A DNA stretch of 64,000 bases from Rutstroemia sp. NJR-2017a BVV2 (GCA_002946415.1 NJPS01000079.1:744001-808000), one strand, 5' to 3'; counted from the first letter of the stretch, positions 46,390-59,014 are shown. Numbers and translations are program-made. The notes: a model not told the origin generated them from the sequence alone.

Positions 46390-49300
46390 TTTTGCTGATG
46401 ATGAAGTAGTATCTTGTGAGATTTGTAAAGAAGTCTTGAGAGAAGATTGATTTGGTTTGATGTTGATGCTTCATCCGTTGATGGGAGCAAGGCAAGTTTA
46501 AATATCCATCTCCTGTGGCATGGAACAGTCCACAACATCTCAGCTGCTGACAACATACGACCGAGAATACATGCCCACGATGACCCCCGCCATCTTCAGC
46601 ACATATCGAAGTGTTGCGACGACGCGCCACTTTTTGGGAATATCTTCCAGTCTGTTCCAGATCCTCTTGGCCCGGAAGGAGCTTGCATATTATGAAATGC
46701 ACGGATACAGTCACCATCTTCACGATCGAACAAATGAACAATATAATTCCAAAGATGGCGTTAGCTGGCTTGTTGTTTTTCGAAAGCCTGAGAATCCTCC
46801 TAGCCAATATCACTGCCTTGATCAGTTTCATCCAAGTCGGTCACTGCAGACAAGTTAATTTTCCCACACAACTCTTCGATAAGCAAGATATATGAGATAC
46901 TGTACCAGCCATCTGTCGTCCCGCTTCGTGTCATGACATCGTACGATGACCGGGCAACTTGCAGCTTACATTTATGTATGCTCAACGACTCAATACCAGT
47001 ATTCCTTCATGCCCAGACGGAGCGTTTTCTATGGCTGGAGGAAGTCACAACAATTGGCCAATTCCCCTCACAATCCGCAGTGATTATTTTATTACTCCAC
47101 TTCCAAGAGGTAGCTGCCCGCGGAGGTCAGATATACACAATGGAAATTTCCGCACTACCCCGCCAGCAAATTTTCTTTTCTTCACGATGATCGCGTTGCT
47201 CGAAACTTTGGTAGGACAACTGACAATGATTATGCAACCGCGGGATGTCGCTTTACAATCGTTCGATTCGGCGATATGGAAAAGAACAAACTGGAACAAT
47301 TGCATGAAGAAGGCTTCTTTCTATCGTGATGAGCAAATTAGGATAAGTTTTGATGGCAGCACAACAGTATTTCCAGCGGGACAAAATATGGTGCATCAAC
47401 GTTTATCAAGCAAGTTGTGGGATGGGGTCCAAGATTACTTTACGCGAGGCCACACATTTTACAGCACAGTACCCGTAGCCCCAAAAAAGGTTATTCAATG
47501 GGCCGCAGGAAAAGATTGCCAGGGTGTAAAGCAAAGTGGGATCTCCGTGACTTTTTACCGTGTCTGTGGCTCTCTAGAGCAGATAAACAGGCCGGTCTGG
47601 AGCCGATTGCTATTGCCAAACGAATATCCTAAAGACTTTTAAAGATATTATAATATTCTTATTGGCTGAATATATTTTCGTGGATTGTTGTCGGCGTTTT
47701 ATTCGTGTACCGGTGAGTATGGTAAAGGATGGCATGTTGTTATATTAACCTTAGCCTTAGACTAGGTCGAGCAGAATGCCCGGTATTAGCAAGGGGGTTT
47801 AGCTACTCGACTCTCTTGCCAAGTACTGTGTGCAAGCTGGAGCCCCGCTAAATAACCTTTATTTCATAAGCATGACATGACTACCGTTGTTCTGCAAGAA
47901 TGTTGGACTGGTACTGACTGTACTATACCCCGAGTGGGCTATTTGCGATAGGTTCACCGGAGCCTCTGACGCACTAATAGAAGCCCCTGATAGGCCTATC
48001 GTAAGTAGCCCACTCAGAGGTACTAGAGCAGATATCAACATTGCGCTGCGGGATGTGCTAACGAAAGACTTTCGGGGCTATTTACATTTGGTAAACTAGT
48101 CACTTCTTGTACATACCAAGTACATATACAGCCTTGCACCAAACCATGAGTGCATACCTTTGTGAAGGCAGCGCCAAGGACTTGATATGATCTGCGGATC
48201 GTCTATTTTTTGATGCAGATTGCAGTATCGGCCCACGTATACTGCGCCAAGCTATTTCCCCACGCAATGCCTGTGGATGTAAGAGTAGACCGACTCGGCC
48301 CCTCGGTATATGGCGAAAGTTTTATCATCTTACTGCGTCAGTCCACGTATGATTTTAGACACGAAATCTCTTCGAGGGCCTTCATCCCTTTGCTCTGGTA
48401 AAGAATGTGCTCGTGGACAAGGTTCCCCGCGCCTGTGGTTGGAGCAACTTGATGCAGCTTCATGGACCTAAGGCCCCCGCTTGGGAATATCTCGAGCACT
48501 TCCGCATCCTCGGCATATAGATGGCGCAGCCTCTATTCACCGTGTAGGATACGCATCGTGGTCCGTGTTTGATCTAACAATGACCATTCGATGATCATGC
48601 AATGCAGAATGGCCGTCAATGCAGTCTCTGCTTACATGATTTACTCGTAAGAGAGACTTTTCCTGCAAGATAGACTGTCTGAATAAGACTTGGGCTACCT
48701 GGAGTTCCGGAGATGTCCTGATATGGGAAGACATCGCCTATGTGAGCTGCACATTGCACCTAAAGTTTGGTGGCTTGCTTCGCTGAGACTCACCGGGTAG
48801 ATGGAATCTATGCAGTAGCTCACGTCCATCGGCAGAGGATAATTCATACAGCTATGACAGTGGCTATATACGGTATCTGAGGGGATGGAAGTCTTGTCCC
48901 CTCGGCACCACCTGTGCCGCTTCCTATGGCTCATAAGAGACGAGAGCTCTGAGTATGCCGTTGGATATATGCCAATCCCATTTTCAGCATTTAAGCTGTC
49001 GGTCCAGCGGGCTTTCTGTATGTCCTTGGACGAAAGTTTAGACTGGGGTGTGGAAGTGGGTCTCCATTACATTTTGCAGTGGTTTCCGTGGGGTGTGCGA
49101 AGACTGAAAGATATCTTGTGAGATCTTGCTCATCGCTAGGCGGCTGCAAGATAGTTGAGAGCGCACGGAGAATGATATTATACTAAATCAACGTCGAAAT
49201 TCTACAAAGCGGTTCTACTTCATATAATCTGTACTTGTGCAGAGAGATATCGCCGCGGAATCATTGCGGTCAAGTAACAGCAGAGAGCGCAGGGGTCATG

Positions 49301-49626
49301 TGACTTTACTTTGCCTTGAAGTAAAATGAAAACATTGTTTAGTCAATGTTAAGTTCAAGTTATGTCGGATGTAGGGAACGATAGAGGATTGTTCTTCTGC
49401 ATCGTACAATCCACTTTGTTTGTGGAGAAACCTGGGATGAAAGAACAATCAACAAATATTTGAGCTGCTGCTCGAGTTTGTCTTCCTGAACAATCTGCTC
49501 TAGATGTCTATTTATCTCCGGGCATCGAGCCTGATTTCGGGATAAGATCAAATAAATCTACCTATACAATCAGCGAGAAAATTCCTTAGAAAAACTCAAC
49601 CATACAATCAACAAAGAAATTTCGAC
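46390..49626. other. 3.2-kb gene-poor region
   Basis: Upstream of the protease gene and the SprT-like gene. Apart from the orphan frame at 46959-47642, I see only short shadow frames. No transposon ends or motifs recognised. Confidence 0.5.
46959..47642 (+). CDS. Orphan open frame, 227 codons
   Basis: Uninterrupted frame in an otherwise empty region. It has a mid-protein hydrophobic stretch (FLFFTMIALLETLVGQLTMI), then a more protein-like part with FRYDEQ-type charged residues, FDGSTTVFPAGQN and SGISVTFYRVCGSLEQ. I recognise no family. Later parts look more like a structured domain than the start does, so translation may begin at an internal Met near the hydrophobic stretch, or the frame may be the remnant of a larger gene. 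Confidence 0.33.
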   Translation: MQLTFMYAQRLNTSIPSCPDGAFSMAGGSHNNWPIPLTIRSDYFITPLPRGSCPRRSDIHNGNFRTTPPANFLFFTMIALLETLVGQLTMIMQPRDVALQSFDSAIWKRTNWNNCMKKASFYRDEQIRISFDGSTTVFPAGQNMVHQRLSSKLWDGVQDYFTRGHTFYSTVPVAPKKVIQWAAGKDCQGVKQSGISVTFYRVCGSLEQINRPVWSRLLLPNEYPKDF

Positions 49627-50583
49627 ATGTCTACAGAAAGTCCCAGCGAGGCTATAGCCAGTCTCGAAAAGACTTTAGAAGATCTCAATCTTGCTAACGG
49701 ATACACTGAGCCTGGCACTCCTTCACAATCCCAGCACCTTTCCTCCACCGAAGCTCGTGCCACCGAAGATCGTAGGATTGAAGCAGGCATAGCAGCGCGT
49801 GTTAGCCATGCTGAGTTACAGGCAAGAACGCTGCAGGAATTGCTGGAGGTTAGATTACGTCAAAGGAATGTAGAAGCGGTACAATCATGGAGAGAACGAC
49901 GTCTATCCAACCTTCGGGAACAAGTCGAGGAAAATGCCTCCCTGGAGGATCTTATACCTCAGTATTTTAGTGCTTTCAATGAAATTATCTTCTCTGGGTC
50001 CCTTGGGCGCGGTTGCTGCAAGATAGAATGGTCTGATAAATTGAGAGGCGGCACCGCGCGCGGACAGGCGAGGTGCTTCCGAGAGAGCCATTCATGCATT
50101 ATTATACTTCTCAGACGACCAGGCTTTACTAACAAGAGAAGTCTCTTGCGCACATATATATCTGTATTATTGCATGAAATGGCTCATGTATTTGTCGGGC
50201 TATTCACCAAGGGAAGCGGTGGACAGGAATGTTTGGTGCAAGCGTTCGGGCACACGGGACACGGTTTCACGTGGCTGCTGATTACAAAAGCGATTGAGGA
50301 GACAGCATTCTGGGCACTTGGACTTTGTTTAGACACGAATCGAAAACTTAGTTTTAAAATAGAGATCCAAGCCTGTGTCAAAGCCTGTGGGCTGAAAATT
50401 GGGGAGGCGGTAAGTTTGTACCGGCCTGAAGAGCTGGATTTTGGAATCAAGTTTATTGATGAGATCATCAACCCTAAGCCCAAGAAACTTGACAGATTAG
50501 GAAGTAGAGATCCAACATCCAGATCAAGAAGCAGAGTTTCGACATCCATACAAGGAGATGTAGCAGACGGCCCGTTGCGTTAG
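49627..50583 (+). CDS. SprT-like zinc metalloprotein
   Basis: Intronless, 318 codons. The SprT-like domain spans about residues 105-260: ALEDLIPQYF-type entry helix (SLEDLIPQYFSAFNEIIFSG), LGRGCCKIEWSDKLRGG, ISVLLHEMAHVFVG with the HExxH zinc site at His183-Glu184-His187, and the third ligand in GHTGHGFTWLL (His212 most likely). Fungal proteins of this type relate to Spartan/Wss1-like DNA-protein-crosslink proteases, but lone SprT-like fungal proteins are uncharacterised. The N-terminus is helical and charged; the C-terminus is Arg/Ser-rich (SRDPTSRSRSRVS). The cysteine cluster seen C-terminal in bacterial SprT is absent. Convergent with the GST gene, 253 bp away. Confidence 0.85.
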   Translation: MSTESPSEAIASLEKTLEDLNLANGYTEPGTPSQSQHLSSTEARATEDRRIEAGIAARVSHAELQARTLQELLEVRLRQRNVEAVQSWRERRLSNLREQVEENASLEDLIPQYFSAFNEIIFSGSLGRGCCKIEWSDKLRGGTARGQARCFRESHSCIIILLRRPGFTNKRSLLRTYISVLLHEMAHVFVGLFTKGSGGQECLVQAFGHTGHGFTWLLITKAIEETAFWALGLCLDTNRKLSFKIEIQACVKACGLKIGEAVSLYRPEELDFGIKFIDEIINPKPKKLDRLGSRDPTSRSRSRVSTSIQGDVADGPLR

Positions 50584-50836
50584 ATGCCCAAACAAATTGG
50601 TCTAGCAACATGGAATACTACCACTTAGTGCCCCTGACAATGCCCCTTGACAAGGCTTTTCTTTATTACAAATATTATTTCACAAAGAGACATGTTCTGA
50701 ATAAATCTTTCATTATGATAAATTGATGACTCTAGTTTTTGACAAGGCAATGTGATACGGAGTACAGCGATGTTGATTGTTACGAGTATCTATTGAGAAC
50801 AGTAGTTGGTCCGAGTTGAAGTATATATAGAAGCCA

Positions 50837-51761
50837 CTACTTCTTCGCATCGGCCTTCATACCTGCTTGAACCCACTTGGTAGATTCCTCAGCGTGCTTT
50901 TTCATCTGCTCGGGGTCATTTTTCAGGTCCTTAATCGTATGACGGTCTGGTACGTGACGCCCCTTTTCCACTCCAGGTCGCTTCTCCATTCGCTCGTCCC
51001 ATGCTTTTAGTGCCGGGAATTCATCAATTTCAACGCCGGACCAGAAGGCGGAGGTGACCCACTAGAGTTTGTCAGATCTGGCGGAGCGAAGAAAAGGGAA
51101 AGCTGGAAGAAGAAGAAGAACTGTACTTACACCCCAATGAGCAATATCGGCAATTGTGCACTTATCGCCCACAAGGTAGCCTGAGGTAGACTTTTGTAGT
51201 TGAGTTTCAAGGACAGAATACAGACGTCTGGTCTCGTTTACATATCGGTCGACACCATACTGGATACGCTCGGGAGCATAGCGGCCGAAATGGTTGGCTT
51301 GTCCTTGCATAGGACCTACTCCAGCGTTGAGGAAAAAGAGCTGGAAGCCATTAGTGGAATTCATGCACGTCTAATCACATAAATTAACGTACCCAGTTAT
51401 TCGTCTCCCAATACTCCCTTGTACCCTTAGGATAGGAGATCTTGTGTTCAGTATCGTATCTGTCAACCAGATACTGCTGAATACTTCCACTCTCGAACAA
51501 TCTGATTGTTTCTCCATCGGTGAACTTATCGGTGAGGGCGGGAATCCTTCCGTTTGGATTAATCTCGAGGAACCAGGGCTCTTTCTGAGTGTTTTTGCTA
51601 ATATCAATCTTGTGAACGGTATAAGGAAGGCCGAGTTCCTCTAGAGTGATGGAGATCTTGATACCATTGGGTGTCTGGGTGGTATAAAGGTGGATGTCTG
51701 ATTGGGACGCCATTTTTTTGGTGATTTGCTTGGTTATTTGCGATAAGCGGGACCTGAGCAT
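50837..51761 (-). CDS. Ure2-type glutathione S-transferase
   Basis: Exons in transcript order 51761-51393, 51340-51131 and 51061-50837 give 267 codons, or 251 if translation starts at the internal ATG at 51713. The thioredoxin-fold part reads IHLYTTQTPNGIKISITLEE, with EINPNGRIPAL (cis-Pro) and GETIRLFESGSIQQYL (GSH-binding ES). The helical domain has GPMQGQANHF and TIADIAHWGWV, typical of the Ure2p/yfcG nu-class group. These enzymes reduce disulphides or conjugate glutathione. The ASQSD start is the common one; the longer start adds MLRSRLSQITKQITKK, basic and lacking acids, which looks like a mitochondrial presequence. It is divergent from BBP. Confidence 0.91.
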
Positions 51762-52255
51762 GAATTCGATGCTTTTTGAAGTTGGAAATGCGAAACCACA
51801 AAGGAGATTTACGCTGAGTTATATAGATGAATTCTGATTTGTAAGGTTAATTCTGGAGAACGCGAGGGGTTCATTACTACCCCACCAGTGTATGGCATCA
51901 TCTGCACAGCTGCAGGACAGCTTACGTCAGGACGTGGACAGAAATACAATTCTGCCAGCCATCATCCCATCTTTATTGCTAAAAAGCAACAATGTAAAAG
52001 GGAAATCAATCTCACAAGGTGTTCTGTTTTTATTGCTTACTGTTCGTTCAGCAGAGCCAGGGGAAGAACAAAGCTGGAGCCGAGGTCCTGTATCGGAACG
52101 GAAAAACCAGTATGCGAGGCTACGTCACGTGTAGCTGGCGCTAGTGCAGATTCTGCATAGCCGAATACCGCTAAAATGAGCTTTATTCTGGTCGGCTTGA
52201 TAGACATCGCAACCACAAACACAGATATTCTTGTATCTTCGATCTCATCAACAAA
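51762..52255. other. Divergent promoter region, GST and BBP
   Basis: 494 bp between start codons. Contains ACGTCAG and CTTACGTC-like sites (around 51924) and TTACTG-type sites, possibly bZIP-binding, but not decisive. Confidence 0.45.
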
Positions 52256-54450
52256 ATGTCGTGGCGACAACAGGGAAGTACTGGATCGAACAATATTCCT
52301 TTGGGAAGCCGTCGCCGCTTTGGAGGCGATGGCGGATCTAAGGATGATAATTACAGTTCAGCTCAGCCGTCCAACAATTCTGCAGATGGAGGTAGCAAGC
52401 GTGGTCGCAGCCCTGTAAGATGTGAGTACTACCTCTTCAACATTCAGTCTTTCGATCTAATATAGTTCCCTGTAGCCGAAGAGCCTGTCGGTGATGGATC
52501 TAGACGCCGCAAGAAGAGAAATCGCTGGGGCGACGCGACTGAGAACAAGGCTGCAGGCCTCATGGGACTTCCGACTGCGATCATGGCCAATATGACTAGC
52601 GAGCAATTGGAAGCTTATACGTTACATTTCCGTATCGACGAAATCACGCAGAAGCTGAGAATCGATGATGTCGTTCCAGCAGATGGCGACCGGTAAGCTT
52701 TCATTGTTCTCGAGGGGCCCAAATTTCTTAGCTGACATATTTCTTTACAGATCACCTTCTCCGCCACCACAGTACGATAACTTCGGTCGCCGTGTCAATA
52801 CTCGAGAATACAGATATCGAAAGAGGCTCGAAGATGAGCGCCATAAACTGATTGATAAGGCTATGAAAGTCATTCCTAACTATCATCCACCACAAGACTA
52901 TCGACGTCCTACCAAGACACAAGAGAAAGTCTATGTGCCAGTCAATGATTATCCAGAGATTAACTTCAGTATGATTGCTAACCCTCTAACCTTTCTAACC
53001 TTTACTCCCTATACCTATTTGCTTTCTTTCATTCTTACGTGTGACATTGTATGCGGCATTTGGAAGACAAATGCCTAGCACAGTCATCACTAACCCTCGT
53101 ACTCACTACATTTTGCTCCAAAGCTTTTGATCCTATACTAACACTTAGCTTGCGCTTTACTAAAGTTGGTCTACTCATCGGTCCCCGTGGCAATACTTTG
53201 AAGAAGATGGAGACTGAGTCTCAAGCTAAAATTGCCATCCGTGGAAAGGGGTCTGTCAAAGAAGGAAAAGGTCGATCTGATGCAGCACATACTAGCAACC
53301 AGGAGGAGGATCTCCATTGTTTGATCATGGCGGATACAGAGGAGAAGGTCAACAAAGCCAAGAAATTGATCCACAACATCATTGAAACAGTAAGTCCTTC
53401 TACCATTAACCTAATTTCATGTCAAGATACTGACTGCTCTCCACAGGCTGCATCTATCCCGGAAGGTCAGAACGAGCTTAAGCGCAATCAATTGCGTGAG
53501 CTTGCCGCTCTCAACGGTACCCTTCGTGATGATGAAAATCAAGCCTGCCAGAACTGTGGTGAAATTGGTCACAGGAAGTACGACTGTCCCCAGCAACGCA
53601 ACTTTACTGCCAACATCATCTGTCGTATTTGTGGCAATGCTGGTCACATGGCTCGCGATTGTCCGGATAGACAACGCGGTACCAATTGGCGCAATGATGG
53701 TCCAGCTGGTCCTCCAGGACAAGGCCGTATTGGTTCGGGCGATGATGTTGATCGCGAATATGAGGTGAGTCTCCATACTGATATTAGATACTTTTGCTTG
53801 TGCTAATTATTCTCCAGCAACTTATGCAAGAACTTTCCGGTGGTGCGCCGGCTGGTGGAGATGCTCCTCGTCGCATTGAATCCGGTCCTGGAGGTTACGA
53901 CCAAGCGCCCTCCAATGGAAATGAGGACGTCAAGCCATGGCAAAGGGGCCCAACCAACGCTGCTGCTCCTTGGCAGAGAGGCAACGAAGCACGTGATTCC
54001 GCACCATCTGGTCCTGCTCCTTGGGCTCGTGCTAGGAATGACGACAGAGGAGGATACCAAAATGGTTACAATGCTCCTCCACCAGCTGGTGGTGCTCCAG
54101 CTCCTTGGGCAAAACCTCAAGCGCCAGCTGCTCCAGCCGCTTTCCCACCCGGCCAAGCTGGTGGCTATGGTGGATATGCTCCCGGATATGGCTATCCTCC
54201 ACAGCCTGCAATGGGCGCTCCACCTGGTCTGAACATGCCTGGTGCGCCCCCTGGAGCTCCACCTGGAGCCCCTCCTGGACTGAGCAATGCCAGTATCACC
54301 GCTTTGCTGCAACAATTCAGTAGTAACACCTCTCCACCGCCTCCGCCCCCATCAGGCGCTGTCCCTCCACCACCTCCTCCTCCTGGAAGTGCTCCGCCAC
54401 CACCGCCTCCTAGTGATCAACCCCCGCCACCTCCTCCACCAGGAAATTAG
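52256..54450 (+). CDS. BBP: Branchpoint-bridging protein (SF1/BBP)
   Basis: Exons 52256-52421, 52476-52692, 52751-52968, 53166-53389, 53447-53764 and 53818-54450 give 591 codons. In order: KKRNRWGDA U2AF-ligand motif, the helix-hairpin region ALGLPTAIMANMTSEQLEAY-type segment, a KH-QUA2 domain with IGLLIGPRGNTLKKME restored by splicing out a 197-nt intron, two CCHC zinc knuckles (residues 309-322 and 334-347), and a Pro/Gly-rich tail ending in poly-proline blocks. BBP recognises the intron branch site with U2AF65 in early spliceosome assembly. The long third intron is the largest in the gene and ends CTAAAG, a slightly unusual acceptor context, but only this acceptor keeps frame. Confidence 0.95.
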
Positions 54451-54952
54451 ATACGCCAAGGGATACTAACTCAAGTCTCAACTTACTAAGTCATCCGAAT
54501 TGTACATGCAGGCACGACATAATTGAAGTGGCAGCTCTCCTAACCCACCCTCTTCGTATTCTCATTTTTGTCTTCCCTTTCCTCGTTCTTGTAATTATAG
54601 GAAAATAAAATAAAAATATGCTGCGCTATGATCATGGCTGTGACAACTCCTTTCCCGAGTATTGAGACATCCGACCTGAAGCCACTTTATAGAGAGTAGC
54701 AAGTGCCTGGTAGTTAATTCATTGGTAATCCTCCAATTTTGTTTACTTTCTCACTCACTCAAACATTGTCTGCTGCCTGCCTTATTCGTGACCGTCGGAA
54801 TAATCTCGGGTATTCTACAACCTACCTATTGGGGTTCGATCACGTAGAACTTCTCCACATCAGAACCCTATGGATATAGTTATGCAGAACTAGTTTCCAT
54901 CCTAAGTGTATGTGAATAACTCGTACATTCAATTACATTCCTCACCCATCTC
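54451..54952. other. Convergent intergenic region, no gene seen
   Basis: 502 bp between the BBP and coiled-coil gene ends; an AATAAAATAAAAA run at about 54602-54617 is a plausible BBP polyadenylation region. Confidence 0.55.
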
Positions 54953-57900
54953 TTACGCCTTCTTCCTTTTCTTAGGCTGCTGTGATTCATAGCTATCTAT
55001 CGCCTTCGCAGTTCTCTTCCGTTCTCTTTTCGCCCTCCCGATCGTCGGCGATATCCCCAATGACAGCGATACAACCCTCATCATATCGGAATCCAATGTA
55101 CCCTCCTTCACACGACCCAATTTCTCTATTTCCGCAGTGCGCGGTGTGGATTCATCTTCATCCTCCTCCTCCTCGTCTCCACCTTTGCTGGGCCTCCAAG
55201 TATTATCATCAAACCTGACTCTTTTCTTCCTTTTCTTCTTCGTTAAATCTAAGTCTAGAGGATGTGCTTTGGTGGTGGTTGTCTTGGATTTACCTCGGGA
55301 CTTCGTCTTGGGCTTCGCATCATTCGCTTCTGGCTCGGACACGGCATCGTCATTACTGACTACGCTTAGTTGATCGTCGCTGCTTTTTTCGTCGTCGGGA
55401 TTGGGAATGAAATCTTCGTCGTTTGCGGAGTCTTCTGCGTCGCCGGTATTTTGGAAAAGTGAGAGGAGGGGGATTTTTCTTGTTTCTGTGGTTCTTTTGG
55501 GTGGAGGTGGCCTTTTGACTTTAGAGTGCGGTGATGGCGGGGTAGTCGGTGATTTTGATGGGACGTTCTTCTTGGGTATTGTTCTTTTTTTCGGGCTTTT
55601 AGGTGAGACCGGAACTGAAGATTCTGTTAGCTTTTTCGGAGCTGAGTCTCTTGCTTGAGATGCCTTCTTGGTAGGCATTATAGTCTCCTTGATAATTTTG
55701 CGTCGTTCCATCTTCGTTGCTTGGACTGTCGAGTTTGTGGACCCGCGCCTCTCCGCAGGAGCTTTGCTTGATTTCCCCCCTGCGTCTCTACTAATGATAC
55801 TAAGGCGCTTTATGCTAGATGGTAGTTTATTCCGAACAGCTTCGGTCAACTTGCTATCAACATTCCTTTCCTTGCTTTCCCCAAATCGGGTCTCGCTGCG
55901 CTTTCTCAGTCGTCGAGGGCTAAGCTCTAGCACGTCTACCCGTGTATCATCCACCTTGTTCGAATTTATGCCACCTCCATCTCGAGCACGTCGGTTAGCC
56001 TCCCTCGTTTCTCTGCTTTGTACAGCTATACGTCGGTGGATCCGTCGAATCCCTTGACTAGGACTTTCACCAAGCACTGTAGATTCATCTGTCAATATCA
56101 AACCTTAATATTGCAAAGGAGGAGGGAAAACCCACTACTATCACGCTCGGTGCGTGTAACTTGCAGCTCGAATTGCGCTTCTTTCCAAGATTCTTCTGCC
56201 TTATTTCTCAATTGCAACGCACGATCTCTTTCCCGTACTAAAATCTTCACCCGCTGTTCCTGGCCACTCAATCTTGCAACCTCTTCTTGGAGTTGAACTA
56301 GTTCTTCCCTAACGTCAGATGTTTGACCTTGAGCCTGCATTTCAACAATTCTTGCGGTAGAGGTATTGAGTTGATCTTGGATGTCCTGGAAGTCAGCATC
56401 AGATGGCAATGCAGCGATCTGCTGCTCCAAGTCTGCAATTTGCTGTTGATATTTCGCTACTTCTTCTACAAGGGTCTCGATTCTAGCAATGTGCTCGGTA
56501 TTCGCCTCGTCTGCTGCACTTTGTTCTTCGTATCCAGATCCTCTATTTGCATGCTCCTCGATCACATCCGTGGCTATTGCTAGTTGATTTTCGAGCTGTG
56601 AAACTCGTGCCTGCAACATGGTGTTGTCAAATTCTATTTCGTCGACGTCGACCGCTGCTTCTTCGGCTTGGAGTGCGTTTACTTCGTCTTCAAGCTGCTC
56701 GTTCTCTGCTTGAAGTCGTGCTTTATCCTCCTGGCATCTTGCTAACTCCGCATTGATCTCTCCAATTTGATGAACCAGCTTGTCGTGATGGGATTCATCC
56801 ACGGCTCGATTGTCGTGATACATCTTGCGGGCAGCGCGTACTGCCGCAAGTTCCTCTCTCGGCGTATCGCTTCCGTTTGCCATAGCTATAGCTGATTGTT
56901 TCCTCTCCTCCGCAAGCTCCTGCTCGAGTCGGTTGATCTGACTCCCCAGTTCCTCTCGATTTCTTGTGATTGCTCTCTTCAGCCCCCCAACTTCATCCTC
57001 TAGGATGACCATCTGAGCATTCAATCTCCCAAGCTGAGTCGATTCATCGCAATTCGAACATTCTGCTCTGCACAATTCATAATCGATCTTCAGCTGGTTG
57101 ATATCTCTTTGCATATCTTCTCCTCTACGCAAGGGAAGTGTCTGAGCTAATTTGTGTTGTAACTCGTTGATCTCTGTGAGAAGAAGATGATTCCCCTCTG
57201 CGTGATTCTCTATGTCGACCGCGGAAAGCCTGGTTTCGTATTCTTGAATTCTTCTCCTCAGATCTGCTTCCCTCACGTTGGACTCTGCGAGTTGTTCTTC
57301 GCGTGTAATGATCAGCTTCTGCAGTTCTCTGAGCTCCCTTCTTAGTGTTTCCATCTCTTGATCTTCTCTTAATTGCGCTTCCAGCCGTTCCACCCGAGCA
57401 TTCGTATGGTCGAGTTCGTCTTGGAGCTCTACAAGGCGTTCAGTGAGAATGGCCAGTCGAGAGGTATCCTCTTCAATCAATTCTGATTGATCGACGCTCT
57501 TCTTCTCGATGCTCTTAAGTTTCTCCGGAATTCGATTGCCAGAACCCTTGCCTGACCTCAGTTCGAAGATAGTATCTTCAAGCTTCTTACGATCCTTCAG
57601 ACGTTTCTCCGTATGAATCAGCATCTCCTTAGTTTCTTTCAAAACCTCTTCTTTCTGAATCCCCACCCCTTCCGCTCTCGCCTTCCACTCATCTCTCTCT
57701 TGAATAACCCTCTCAAGCTCAGCATCATGTTTCTCCTTCACTTCCTGAATCTGCTCCTCACAATTACTCAACTCCTCTTTCTTCCGATTAATCTCATCAA
57801 CCAAGTCATTACCCCCCAGCCTCCCCACCTCATCCTCCGGCCTCGCCTTCCTCACCTCCTCTTCAATTTCATCTCGTCCTAGATATGCCGCTTCCGTATT

Positions 57901-58260
57901 GATATGAAAATCCCTAAAATCCCGAACCATTCCTCTAGGTAGCTGTCGATAGCCACTTCCACCCGTAGGTATGTATCCATCCGCAACAGCAGCGACATAG
58001 TTTTCTGCCAACAACATATTTTCCACCGCAGCGTTGCGCGCTGTTTGCACGGACCGCAATTGAGCTTTCAGTTGCTCGATCTCGGCTTTCTCTATGGCGC
58101 AGGATTGCTTGGAAGATGATGCATGGCCGCGGGGAATGTAGATGTTGTCGAGCTTTTTCCGCAAGGATTTGATCTCGTTTTCTTTGAGATAGAGCTCGCT
58201 CAGTAGTTGGTCGATTGCTTGGCTGGAAGCTCGGTGGGCTGTGGGGGGTGGTGAGAGCAT
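54953..58260 (-). CDS. Large coiled-coil protein with basic disordered tail
   Basis: Exons 58260-56136 and 56088-54953 join at phase 1 (A|AT) across a 47-nt intron to 1086 codons. Residues about 10-710 are dominated by long heptad coiled coils (for example LKSIEKKS...LTERLVELQDELDHTNARVERLEAQL and IARIETLVEEVAKYQQQIADLEQQ). Residues 710-1086 are disordered, rich in Lys, Ser and Pro, with basic nuclear-signal-like runs (PKSPKKRTIPKKN, LTKKKRKKRVRF) and acidic patches, ending QQPKKRKKA. The layout suggests a nuclear scaffold such as a spindle-pole, kinetochore or chromatin-tethering factor; that is inference, and I cannot name the family. Confidence 0.83.
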
Positions 58261-59014
58261 GGTGGGTTTGGGATGCTTGGGTCAGTGGGAAGGGTTGTAA
58301 AGTGCTGGTTGGGTAGATGGTGCGACGAATGGATCGATTGGAATTAAATCGAACTCCCACAAGTATCGTACATTAATTAGTTACATAGATTCGCCCAAGC
58401 TATGTTAATTCCTGAAGGTGTTATCAAAGTTCTTTGTCTTGCTCCATGGTCCCAATGCAGCGATTATGCTGTGCCTTTGTGATGTCTTTGAACACTGCCC
58501 GGAAGAACACACAATCATCCTTTGATTTTGCAGCCCCAGACACATGCTAACATCACTGAAAGAAAGGTGATCGCGAAATTGAGGAGGACCAAGATAGAAT
58601 ATAAGGGGAAACTGAAAAGGTTTTGGCCCAACGTAGGTGCTAGGTGTTATTGATCAACGAATGCTATTTAGCATCCTTGTCAGCACGTTGGACGCCCATG
58701 AAGTATGAATCGAACCTGAGTTAGAGCTTGAGTGATGTGTGAAGGAGGGGTACTTTAGCCATAGAAATGGAAAGCCAGTGCAGTTGTGAGTAAGCATCTG
58801 TTCCACTTACAATTTGAATTCATACGTTGAGTTGAGCCTTTGAATTCGTATCGAGGGAGATGAACATGAGTTGTGTGTAATGTTTCGTTTGTAATCATCA
58901 TGAGACTGTATAAAGAGTGGTCCTAGTTTATTCTAAGAACTAACCCAAGACGACGTGATGTACAAGAAACATCTATCAGACGAGTCTATGCAAAAAATTA
59001 TCCAACTCGAGTCT
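58261..59014. other. Intergenic region, no gene seen
   Basis: 754 bp between the coiled-coil gene's start and the GT8-like gene's end, both minus. No supported exon. Confidence 0.55.
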
